Source of the DNA: Bacteroidales bacterium UBA3856
GTDB lineage: Bacteria > Bacteroidota > Bacteroidia > Bacteroidales > UBA932
Length of the DNA stretch: 8,053 nt
Reading direction: 5' to 3'
NCBI GenBank assembly: GCA_002392525.1
Contig: DGHE01000179.1
Coordinates: 1 to 8,053, forward strand
The translations under genes were made by a program, and so were the position numbers. Position 1 is the stretch's first letter. The number at the start of each line of letters is the position of its first letter. Under the pieces are notes generated by a model. The model ran no database searches. It worked only from the letters and a program-made list of their open reading frames with translations, and had not been told where the DNA came from. Shown piece by piece: positions 1 through 6,336 of this stretch.

Positions 1-998
1 GCCAGTGCGACTCCATCGAGCACATTACGCACTCCATCTGCACGCTGGAGTTCGACGTGCACCGTCCGCTGTACGACTGGTTCATCCAGACCCTCGGCAT
101 TTATCCTTCCCATCAGTACGAGTTTGCCCGTCTCAACCTCACCTATACCCTCATGAGCAAGCGCAAGCTCCTGGAGCTGGTGCAGAAGGGCCTCGTGAGC
201 GGCTGGGACGACCCCCGCATGCCCACCCTCTGCGGTGTACGCCGCCGTGGTTACACCGCTGAGGCCCTCAAGATGTTCTGCGACAAGATTGGCGTCTCCA
301 AGCGAGACCAGCTCATGGACATCCAGCTGCTGGAGTGGTGCGTGCGCCAGGACCTCAACGAGCGTTCCAACCGCTACATGGTGGTGCAGGACCCCGTCAA
401 GCTCACCATCACCAACTGGGAGCCCGGCAAGGTGGAGTGGTTCGACTGCCCGCTCAATCCCGCAGACCCGGAAGGCGCCAAGCGCAAGGTTCCCTTCACC
501 GGGGAACTCCTCATTGACCGGGCCGACTTCATGGAAGACGCTCCCAAGAAGTTCTTCCGCCTCAAGCCGGACGGAGAGGTTCGCCTCAAGTACACCTACA
601 TTGTCAAGTGTAACGAGGTGGTGAAGGACGAGAACGGTGAGGTAGTGGAGCTCAAGTGCACCTACGACCCTTCCACCGAGTACCGTCCCGTGAAGGGCAC
701 CATCCACTGGGTGAGCGCCGCCCATGCCAAGGAGCTGGAGCTCCGCAACTACGACCGCCTCTTCACCCTGGCCGACATGTCCCAGGTTCCCGAGGACAAG
801 GACTACAAGGACTTCCTCAATCCGGAGTCCCTCGTCATGGGTAAAGGCTGGGCCGAACCCGCCCTCCTCGAAGACCAATCCGGCATTGCCGTGCAGTTCG
901 AGCGCACCGGCTACTACATCATGGACAAGGACTCCACGCCGGAGCACCCCGTCTTTAATAAGACGACTGCCCTGAAAGACTCTTATAAACCGGAGTAG
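1..998 (+). CDS. glnS: Glutaminyl-tRNA synthetase, C-terminal part (5' end outside window)
   Basis: Cytoplasmic class I aminoacyl-tRNA synthetase that charges tRNA-Gln with glutamine using ATP. The reading frame is open from base 3 to the TAG at 996-998, giving 331 visible residues of a family that is usually about 550-570 long, so the HIGH-motif half is missing to the left. The class I KMSKS-like signature appears as MSKRKL (Met codon at 153-155), followed by the GlnRS hallmarks GWDDPRMPTL and RRRGYTAEAL. Further on, DPVKL, PFTGE, IDRADF, IHWVSAAHA, YDRLF and NPESLV match the two anticodon-binding beta-barrel domains of bacterial and eukaryotic-type GlnRS. The protein ends soon after PVFNKT, with no extra C-terminal domain. 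Codons are strongly biased to C or G at the third position (for example CTC Leu), as expected of a highly expressed gene. It converges on the flippase gene with 6 nt between the two stop codons. The identification is firm. Confidence 0.97.
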   Translation, partial: QCDSIEHITHSICTLEFDVHRPLYDWFIQTLGIYPSHQYEFARLNLTYTLMSKRKLLELVQKGLVSGWDDPRMPTLCGVRRRGYTAEALKMFCDKIGVSKRDQLMDIQLLEWCVRQDLNERSNRYMVVQDPVKLTITNWEPGKVEWFDCPLNPADPEGAKRKVPFTGELLIDRADFMEDAPKKFFRLKPDGEVRLKYTYIVKCNEVVKDENGEVVELKCTYDPSTEYRPVKGTIHWVSAAHAKELELRNYDRLFTLADMSQVPEDKDYKDFLNPESLVMGKGWAEPALLEDQSGIAVQFERTGYYIMDKDSTPEHPVFNKTTALKDSYKPE

Positions 999-1004
999 AT
1001 CCCA

Positions 1005-2540
1005 TCAGCAGCGACCTGAGCCCTGGCTTTTCAAGAAGTTCAGGGCTTTTTTTCGCTCTTCCCGCTTAAAGCCGATAAGGCCGATGACCAGGGCGGTTAC
1101 AAATAGGGTTAACAGGAAGCCTGTCACGTGCCCCCAGAAGGAAGTCCAGACAAGGGACTTGTAGAGGATGAGGTAACCCGTCATTACGATGGAAATCATG
1201 AGCGGGCGCAGGTAGGCGTGCTTGATAAAGCTCCACACGCTGAAGCGGAACTGGAAGTAAAGCAGGATGAACTGGATGACGCGGTTCAGGAAGTCGGCGA
1301 CGACAAAGCAGATGAGAATGGTATATGCGGGGGCGCCGCCCCTGAACAGGAAATAACCCGCCGGAAGGCACAGAATGTACAAAACGGCAATCTCGATTTT
1401 GTACCACTTGATGCGTCCCAGGGCATTGATGAGCTGGGACAGCCCGGACGACGTTGTGGAGATGGCCGCAATTATAAGCGTCCATCGGGCCATCAAAACG
1501 GTCTCTGGCGGCATTTTGCTTCCTAGCCACAGGCCCATCAGGAAATCCAGCTCGCTCCACAGGGGGAAAAAGAGTAACAGGAACAGAACGAGGCAAATGC
1601 GGCAGGAGCGGCGTGACAGCCGGGTTGCTTCTTCCATCTGACGTGCTCCGACGTTCTGGGTAATTTGCGGCGCGGAGGCTGCGTCAAAATTGTTGACGAA
1701 CTGGTTGACGTAGTTCTGAAGCGTGAAAGCGTAAAAGTAGGCGGCGTTCGTCGTGGTTCCGAAGAAGGCATTGATGAGCATGTTGGAACCCTGGGAACGG
1801 GCAATCATGGAGGAAGAATGCAGCAGGTTGTAGTTGTTGAAGCGAAGTACTTCCTTATACTCCGCCCAGCGTCCTACCCATTTCCAGCGTATGATCCCGC
1901 TCCAGCGGCGCTCGCTCATGATGTGGTAGGCGATAAAGGAAATCCAGGTTGTGGCGCTCATCATTACGGCATACACGCGAAGGACATAACGGCTCTCCTG
2001 CATGAAAAAAAGCAGAAGAACAAGTCCCAGCTTGACCAGCGTGTTGACAATGTCCACAATGGCGACAATTCCGAATTTCTCATGTACGGTGAACAGGCTT
2101 TGGAAAGGGACATTGGCGATGCCCAGGCAGGCCACGATGGTAGAAACCTGGAATACGAACATGGCGTCGGCTTCCTTGCCCGGAGGAACATTCAGTTTGG
2201 TGCGGATGTACCAGATGCCGATAGTTTCCAGAATGAGCAGGATGAGCGCGGCACCGCCCAAGTGGATGGTGTTGCAGATATTGAACATCCGGTTGGGATT
2301 GCCGTCCGGTTTCCCCATTTCGATGTTCATATAACGGACGGTGGTGCCCGACAGTGCCCCCGTGATGACCCCGACCAGCGCCACGGCGCTTCCCACGGCA
2401 CTATATATGCCGACATCGGATGCACCCAGCGCCTGCAGGACCAGGCGGCTGGTGACAATTCCCACGATGATGGTCACGGCCATCCGAATGTAAATGATGA
2501 CCGTATTTTTCAGTATGCGGATGTCGGATGAACGGGACAT
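1005..2540 (-). CDS. wzx: Wzx-like polysaccharide flippase (MOP superfamily, inner membrane)
   Basis: A 511-residue multispanning membrane protein. It resembles the Bacteroidota polysaccharide flippases of the MOP/MVF superfamily, which move undecaprenyl-diphosphate-linked glycans across the inner membrane. The N-terminus shows the usual family layout: NTVIIYIR, a hydrophobic helix, TSRLVLQALG and then SDVGIYSAVG (about residues 12-50). Further hydrophobic segments fall near 50-63, 95-110, 127-142, 155-180, 188-206, 315-335, 350-366, 382-398 and onward into a very hydrophobic C-terminal third, about 12 in all. The charged tail (KREERKKALNFLK) is cytoplasmic by expectation. ATG at 2540 is the first start and lies 1 nt after the TGA of the upstream glycosyltransferase, so the two are co-transcribed and probably translationally coupled. 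The last 16 codons contain the glnS terminator. No terminator is visible for this operon, so its transcript may run antisense into glnS. The flippase class is solid; the substrate is unknown. Confidence 0.88.
   Translation of the reverse strand: MSRSSDIRILKNTVIIYIRMAVTIIVGIVTSRLVLQALGASDVGIYSAVGSAVALVGVITGALSGTTVRYMNIEMGKPDGNPNRMFNICNTIHLGGAALILLILETIGIWYIRTKLNVPPGKEADAMFVFQVSTIVACLGIANVPFQSLFTVHEKFGIVAIVDIVNTLVKLGLVLLLFFMQESRYVLRVYAVMMSATTWISFIAYHIMSERRWSGIIRWKWVGRWAEYKEVLRFNNYNLLHSSSMIARSQGSNMLINAFFGTTTNAAYFYAFTLQNYVNQFVNNFDAASAPQITQNVGARQMEEATRLSRRSCRICLVLFLLLFFPLWSELDFLMGLWLGSKMPPETVLMARWTLIIAAISTTSSGLSQLINALGRIKWYKIEIAVLYILCLPAGYFLFRGGAPAYTILICFVVADFLNRVIQFILLYFQFRFSVWSFIKHAYLRPLMISIVMTGYLILYKSLVWTSFWGHVTGFLLTLFVTALVIGLIGFKREERKKALNFLKSQGSGRC
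1019..1053 (+). terminator. Intrinsic terminator of glnS, inside the 3' end of the convergent flippase gene
   Basis: AGCCCTG (1019-1025) is the perfect inverted complement of CAGGGCT (1041-1047). A 15-nt loop separates the arms and a run of seven T (1047-1053) follows, the classic Rho-independent layout, 21 nt after the glnS stop. On the minus strand the T run reads as A's upstream of the hairpin and no U tract follows, so it should act only for glnS. The same bases encode about residues 496-508 of the flippase, whose stop is at 1005-1007. Confidence 0.85.
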
Positions 2541-2541
2541 A

Positions 2542-3528
2542 TCAGCGCTTGGCGGAAAACGGAAGCCGTGCCCGGACTTTTAGCAGGAACTCAAGGAAGG
2601 AGAATTTCCCGGGGACATAGCGGCGCCGGAGGTCTTTATAGCGCCGGGTGTTCCTGAAATCCAGGTCACGTTTCCCTATCAAGAGAGTGACGTCGGGGAA
2701 GCCTTTGAAAAAGTCCTGGATGACGGCAGCAACATCTGAAGGCAACTCTTCGCTGTTACGTATGCGGGAGAGAACGCTTGGGTCATTCAGCAAAAACAGG
2801 TAGCTGTGAGGCTCTTTCGCGTAGGTGAAGAAGTAGTGGAATACGATGGCACCTCCCATATATCGTACGCCATAGGGGAGCTGGCAGTTCCAAATGCCGT
2901 CCAGCTGGCCCACCGGCATGGACACGCTTCCAAGCGTTTGGGCCAGGGACTGCTGGTCTGTCTTGATTCCTTTGCTGCGGCCCTGAAGATAGTTTTTTTG
3001 CCACTGCGCGAAAAAGGCTCTGACCGGAGCGCTGTCGCGGGAGAGGATTACGCCGCTGTTGAAATAGAAGTCATTTCGGGATAAGTCTTTTCCCAGCTGT
3101 CGGCATTCGTCGCGATGGCATTTGAATTCGGGGTTGTCCTCAAGGAGGCAGTGATGGTCCAGGCAAAAGGCCAGCTCGTGGGGGATAGCGTCAATCCCAT
3201 CCAGCGGTCTGACGATGAGGGTGTCCGTGTCAATGAAAAGAAAGTCTCCTTCCACGTATTGTCTCATGCCGGTTTTGAGTATCCTGGACCGGTGCTCTTT
3301 GGTGAGGGAAGCATCCAGCGGTACCACAATCCACTTGTCCGGGGCGTCCAGCAGCCGTGCGCCCATTTTTCCACGGGAGGAAAGGGATTCGTGTGTGAGG
3401 GTGTCGGTGAGTACGCTTACCGCCGCCCCCGGGGAATTCCGCCTGAGCGAAGTGATGGACACAAAGAGCTGCTCGGCGTAAAAATCGTCTGAGCCGCTAA
3501 CCAGCACATATAGGATTGTTGTTTTCAC
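2542..3528 (-). CDS. GT-A-fold glycosyltransferase (GT8-like), first gene of flippase operon
   Basis: A 328-residue soluble protein if it starts at GTG 3528. It begins in the first beta strand (KTTILYVLVSGSDDFY), continues LFVSITSLRRNSP, and has the metal/nucleotide-sugar DxD motif in FLFIDTDTLIV (D100, D102). Then come YFNSGVILSR (155-164), KTDQQSL (189-195), LDGIWNCQ (209-216) and VFHYF (H231). This motif order is that of GT8-like, retaining-type GT-A enzymes that use a nucleotide-diphospho-sugar. The exact CAZy family and the sugar are not determined. A Cys/His-rich stretch (C122, H125, H126, C127, C137, H138, C142) follows the DxD motif and is unusual. GTG 3528 is preferred because it lies 5 nt after a good -7 box and leaves a normal N-terminus. 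An ATG at 3573 in the same frame would add 15 residues but lies upstream of that promoter. The TGA at 2542-2544 is 1 nt before the flippase ATG. Confidence 0.8.
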   Translation of the reverse strand: MKTTILYVLVSGSDDFYAEQLFVSITSLRRNSPGAAVSVLTDTLTHESLSSRGKMGARLLDAPDKWIVVPLDASLTKEHRSRILKTGMRQYVEGDFLFIDTDTLIVRPLDGIDAIPHELAFCLDHHCLLEDNPEFKCHRDECRQLGKDLSRNDFYFNSGVILSRDSAPVRAFFAQWQKNYLQGRSKGIKTDQQSLAQTLGSVSMPVGQLDGIWNCQLPYGVRYMGGAIVFHYFFTYAKEPHSYLFLLNDPSVLSRIRNSEELPSDVAAVIQDFFKGFPDVTLLIGKRDLDFRNTRRYKDLRRRYVPGKFSFLEFLLKVRARLPFSAKR

Positions 3529-3533
3529 ATCTA

Positions 3534-3565
3534 CAAAAGTAATATTATTATTCGTTTCAAGCAAG
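3534..3565 (-). promoter_or_regulatory. Bacteroides-type promoter for the glycosyltransferase-flippase operon
   Basis: Read on the minus strand, CTTG (3565-3562) is followed by a 20-nt gap and then TACTTTTG (3541-3534), a perfect match to the Bacteroidota -7 consensus TAnnTTTG, with TTG as the -33 element. Only 5 nt (TAGAT) separate the box from the GTG start at 3528, so transcription should begin at or within a few bases of the start codon. It lies back to back with the plus-strand promoter, with 10 bp between the two -33 elements. Confidence 0.72.
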
Positions 3566-3575
3566 CAGCCCATGG

Positions 3576-3607
3576 TTTGCTTTTCTCTGCCGAAAGCATT
3601 ACATTTG
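3576..3607 (+). promoter_or_regulatory. Bacteroides-type promoter for the GT2-GT32 operon
   Basis: TTTG (3576-3579), a 20-nt gap and TACATTTG (3600-3607) match both Bacteroidota consensus elements (TTTG and TAnnTTTG) without mismatch. The ATG start at 3612 is only 4 nt after the box, which predicts a leaderless or nearly leaderless mRNA. No Shine-Dalgarno-like sequence could fit in that space. Confidence 0.78.
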
Positions 3608-3611
3608 TGTG

Positions 3612-4571
3612 ATGCCAGCCGTTTCCGTCATCATATCCGTGTATAACGTCGAACCTTACATGGCCCGGTGCGCCCGGTCGTTGTTTGGTCAGACACTTCG
3701 GGATATGGAGTTTGTCTTTGTGGATGATTGTACGCCCGACCGCTCCGTGGAGGTTATGAAAGAGGTCCTGGAGGAGTTTCCGGATCGCAAATCACAGGTC
3801 AAGGTTTTCCGGATGCCCCAAAACAGCGGCCAGGCGTTGGTTCGGATGAAGGGACTGGAACTCGCGACGGGAGACTATCTTGCGCATTGTGACGCCGATG
3901 ACTGGGTGGAGGCGGATGCTTATGAAAAAGCGTACGGGAAAGCCCTCTCCGGCGGTTTCGATATCGTGACGTTCGATTTCAGGAAGGGGAGTGACGGGAA
4001 CTGGGTCAGCTGCTCTTCCGGCAGCGTCCCCGGCAAGGAACTCTCCGACATCATGACGGGTGCCGTGATGGGCAGTTTGTGGTGCCGATTGTTTAAGCGG
4101 AGCCTTGCCGACGGATTGGCCCTCCCGGCAGGGAACATGGCGGAGGACATGGCTTTGAGCATTCAAATGACGGCAAAAGCAAAAAGAATCGGCCATCTGG
4201 ATGACGTCCTCTATTCCTACTTTGTGCGTCCGGATTCCGTCAGTCATTCGGCCGGGATGGAAGCTGCGCTGGCCCGCCAGGAATCCATGTATGCGAATAC
4301 CCGCCTTTGCGCAGGGCTGTTGCAGCCGTATGCCGACAAGTTCGGCGCAGCCGATATGCTTATTTTCAAGTATCGGTCCCGCCATTATCTGGAGCCGTAT
4401 GTGCATCATAAGGAAGTTTATCGCAAGTGGCGGGGTACCTTCCCGGAAATAGACAGGGAACTCCTCGCCGCCCGCGGCGTCCCGCCGGAAACGAAGTTCT
4501 GGTATGTCCTTATTCGTCTTCATCTGTATCATCTATGGAAAGTTTTAAGTGGTAAACATTCCCTGATATGA
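3612..4571 (+). CDS. Family 2 glycosyltransferase (GT2)
   Basis: A 319-residue cytoplasmic enzyme that would transfer a sugar from a nucleotide-sugar donor to a growing surface glycan with inversion at the anomeric carbon. The GT2 signature is complete. VSVIISVYNVEPYMARC (residues 4-20) is the first beta strand. FVDDCTPDRS (36-45) is the nucleotide-binding turn, a variant of the usual NDGSTD. QNSGQALVRMKGLELATGDYL follows, then CDADDW (93-98, the metal-binding DxD), and NMAEDM (175-180) has the ED pair that supplies the catalytic base. The C-terminal part is helical and ends without membrane helices. ATG 3612 is chosen; a GTG directly before it (3609) adds one residue only. The TGA overlaps the next gene's ATG (ATGA), so translation is coupled to the GT32 gene. 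The donor and acceptor cannot be read from the sequence. Confidence 0.92.
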   Translation: MPAVSVIISVYNVEPYMARCARSLFGQTLRDMEFVFVDDCTPDRSVEVMKEVLEEFPDRKSQVKVFRMPQNSGQALVRMKGLELATGDYLAHCDADDWVEADAYEKAYGKALSGGFDIVTFDFRKGSDGNWVSCSSGSVPGKELSDIMTGAVMGSLWCRLFKRSLADGLALPAGNMAEDMALSIQMTAKAKRIGHLDDVLYSYFVRPDSVSHSAGMEAALARQESMYANTRLCAGLLQPYADKFGAADMLIFKYRSRHYLEPYVHHKEVYRKWRGTFPEIDRELLAARGVPPETKFWYVLIRLHLYHLWKVLSGKHSLI

Positions 4572-5305
4572 TTCCCAAGATTGTTCATTATTGCTGGTTT
4601 GGCCGCGGGCCCAAGCCCTCGGAAGTACAGCGCTGCATGGCCTCCTGGAAGCGTTATCTTCCGGATTATACCTTCCAGGAATGGAATGAGGACAACTTCG
4701 ACTATGCGAAGTGGGACTATGCCCGGGAAGCTTACGAAGCCCGTAAATTTGCCTTTGTCTCCGACCTTGCGCGCCTCTATGCGCTCTATACGGAGGGCGG
4801 CATTTATCTGGATACAGATGTGGAACTTTTAGGCTCTTTGAATCCTTTTTTGGAGCATGTTGCTTTCTCTGGATTTGAGGGCGGAACCAACGTCACCACG
4901 GGTCTCATGGGCGCAGAGAAGGGAAGCGCCTGGGTCAAGGAATTTTGGGATCTATATGCCAATGCGGCCTTTGTAAAGGCCGATGGTACCCTGGATGTCA
5001 CCCCCAACGTCCGGCGCATCACAGAGCATATGGTGACCGCGCACGGGCTCCGGCAGGACAATACTTTTCAGGATTTTCCCGGACTTGTTGCGCTCTATCC
5101 CCAGGAGTATTTTTCGCCCCTCAATCCCCTCACCCGAAAGGTGCAGAAAACGAAGAAAACCGTAGCAATCCATCACTACATGGCCAGCTGGGAGACCAAT
5201 ACCCCCGTGCACGTTTTTCGTAAACTGGTGATTCGAACTCTGGGCGTCAATGCCTATGACAGCATTCGCCGTTTCAAACTGAAGCTTTTCCCCAAGCCTT
5301 GGTAG
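4568..5305 (+). CDS. GT32-type glycosyltransferase (capsular polysaccharide synthesis type)
   Basis: A 245-residue protein of the Gly_transf_sug/GT32 type (Och1-like, with the DxD region also found in large clostridial toxins). It transfers a sugar, with retention, from a nucleotide-sugar. Motifs in order are IPKIVHYCWFG (2-12), the family opening; MASWKRYLPDY (24-34); FVSDLARLYALYTEGGIYLD (63-82); DTD (82-84), the metal-binding DxD; and AIHHYMASW (200-208), whose two histidines are typical of the C-terminal motif. Small enzymes of this kind are common in Bacteroidota LPS and capsule clusters. The start is set by the ATGA overlap with the preceding GT2 gene. The last 52 nt overlap the 3' end of the convergent GT2 gene on the other strand. 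No canonical terminator follows. Confidence 0.9.
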   Translation: MIPKIVHYCWFGRGPKPSEVQRCMASWKRYLPDYTFQEWNEDNFDYAKWDYAREAYEARKFAFVSDLARLYALYTEGGIYLDTDVELLGSLNPFLEHVAFSGFEGGTNVTTGLMGAEKGSAWVKEFWDLYANAAFVKADGTLDVTPNVRRITEHMVTAHGLRQDNTFQDFPGLVALYPQEYFSPLNPLTRKVQKTKKTVAIHHYMASWETNTPVHVFRKLVIRTLGVNAYDSIRRFKLKLFPKPW

Positions 5306-6282
5306 GATTGGGGATTGAACAGCATTAACCCCTTGTGAATGCGGAATAACTGTTTGGGAAAGATCCCAAGGAGAATTCCCTCGATGACGAATTTTGCTTT
5401 GGAGGAATTGAGAAGCGTTCCTTTGATCCAGGATTCTTGGTTGAGCGTCTCGCTAAAACGCTCCTGACTGTCTTTGCCTGTTCGGGTGCTGAGCTTGCAG
5501 GCAAAGTTGAGCGTGTTGGCGATGAAAGTGTCCAGCGCTACGCGCGTTTGTCCAGAGTAACTGAGCGAAAAGTTATGCAGACTTTTCATGCCCGCAATCA
5601 TGTCCAGGGGCCTTTTGGCATTCACGGTAGAAGTAATGGAACCGCTCCGGATTCTCCTTTGGTAATAGGGCTCCGTGCAGGCGGCCATGCAGCCGGCGAG
5701 GGTGATGGCCCTGGGCGTGAATTCGTTGTCCTCGTGGAAAATGCCCGGGTAAAAGGTGAGCCGATGCTCCAGGAGGAAGGTCCTTCGGAAGATGTAAAAG
5801 GGCGCACAGGCCTTGAGCTGGTCCTGCCACTTTTCCATGAACCGACAGCCGGGAAGCGGCGCCGTCTCCGGGTAGAAAAACAGGTTTTCCCCGGACTCTG
5901 TAAAGTTGGCTGCGCCAATAGCCAGCACATCCAGCTTTTCCATCTTTTTGCCGATGGCGCTGAGGCACCCTGGCGCAATGCGGTCATCGGCATCGACAAA
6001 CCAGATATACTCTCCCTGGGCCTTGGCTAACCCGGCGTTCCGGGCTTCGCTCAAGCCTTTATTTTCCTGGGAAATGAGCTGGACGTTGCCATGAGAGGCA
6101 CAGCAATTCTTTGCAATCGCCAGAGAATCGTCGGTACTTCCGTCATTGACCAGAACCACCTCATACTCGTCCTCGGAGAGGTCCTGATTCCAAAGGGAAT
6201 GCAGGCACTCTTCGATGAAGGGACCCACATTGTACATGGGAACAATGATGGAAATCTTGATAGTTGCATTCGTCTTTTGCAT
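5254..6282 (-). CDS. Family 2 glycosyltransferase (GT2), minus strand, single gene
   Basis: A 342-residue cytoplasmic GT2 enzyme. KISIIVPMYNVGPFIEECLHSL (9-30) is the first beta strand and helix, and VLVNDGSTDDS (43-53) is the canonical nucleotide-binding turn. SQENKGLSEARNAGL (71-85), WFVDADDRI (94-102, DxD) and GIFHEDNEF (180-188, with the ED catalytic pair) complete the inverting GT-A core. The helical C-terminal part ends KSFSLKRRMLS. ATG 6282 is the only Met before the first strand, and a promoter box ends 6 nt upstream. The reading frame stays open far upstream, antisense to secA, but that extension has no protein-like character and is excluded. The final 52 nt overlap the GT32 gene on the opposite strand, so the two 3' ends share DNA. 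The gene is transcribed alone, divergently from secA. Its sugar specificity is unknown, and it is only distantly similar to the plus-strand GT2 gene. Confidence 0.92.
   Translation of the reverse strand: MQKTNATIKISIIVPMYNVGPFIEECLHSLWNQDLSEDEYEVVLVNDGSTDDSLAIAKNCCASHGNVQLISQENKGLSEARNAGLAKAQGEYIWFVDADDRIAPGCLSAIGKKMEKLDVLAIGAANFTESGENLFFYPETAPLPGCRFMEKWQDQLKACAPFYIFRRTFLLEHRLTFYPGIFHEDNEFTPRAITLAGCMAACTEPYYQRRIRSGSITSTVNAKRPLDMIAGMKSLHNFSLSYSGQTRVALDTFIANTLNFACKLSTRTGKDSQERFSETLNQESWIKGTLLNSSKAKFVIEGILLGIFPKQLFRIHKGLMLFNPQSYQGLGKSFSLKRRMLS
5289..5314. repeat. Inverted repeat across the GT32 stop codon
   Basis: TCCCCAA (5289-5295) pairs perfectly with TTGGGGA (5308-5314) around a 12-nt loop that includes the GT32 TAG (5303-5305). 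It also overlaps the 3' coding end of the minus-strand GT2 gene. No T run follows on either strand, so it is not a standard terminator. It could still form a 3'-end hairpin that protects one or both convergent mRNAs. The second arm could alternatively pair GGGG (5310-5313) with CCCC (5329-5332). Confidence 0.45.
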
Positions 6283-6288
6283 AGACTT

Positions 6289-6319
6289 CGAAGTTAGTAA
6301 GTTTTTTCTTATCCTCAAA
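6289..6319 (-). promoter_or_regulatory. Bacteroides-type promoter for the minus-strand GT2 gene
   Basis: On the minus strand, TTTG (6319-6316), a 19-nt gap and TAACTTCG (6296-6289) match TAnnTTTG with one mismatch. The ATG at 6282 is 6 nt beyond the box, again predicting a very short or absent 5' leader. It is weaker than the other three promoters because of the mismatch. Confidence 0.58.
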
Positions 6320-6336
6320 AACAAGTTCGACGATTT

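Noticed and set aside
57..998. Start of the left-hand gene at GTG 57
   Set aside because: The same frame is open and clearly GlnRS-like back to base 3, so this is an internal valine codon and the gene is cut by the window edge.
1665..2531. 288-codon plus-strand frame antisense to the flippase
   Set aside because: Low-complexity His/Asp/Gly-rich translation without motifs, opposite a clear membrane-protein gene; a mirror of its codon use.
3529..3573. ATG at 3573 as start of the GT-A glycosyltransferase
   Set aside because: It lies upstream of the best minus-strand promoter and adds 15 residues before the usual first beta strand. It remains possible if another promoter is used.
3609..3611. 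GTG directly before the ATG of the plus-strand GT2 gene as start codon
   Set aside because: It would begin 1 nt after the -7 box, probably before the transcription start, and adds a single residue. ATG 3612 is more likely.
3792..4532. 246-codon minus-strand frame antisense to the plus-strand GT2 gene
   Set aside because: No recognisable motif, and the GT2 frame has complete catalytic motifs and operon coupling.
5310..5332. GGGG/CCCC hairpin after the GT32 stop as a terminator
   Set aside because: Only four pairs around a 15-nt loop and no following T run; not supportable as an intrinsic terminator.
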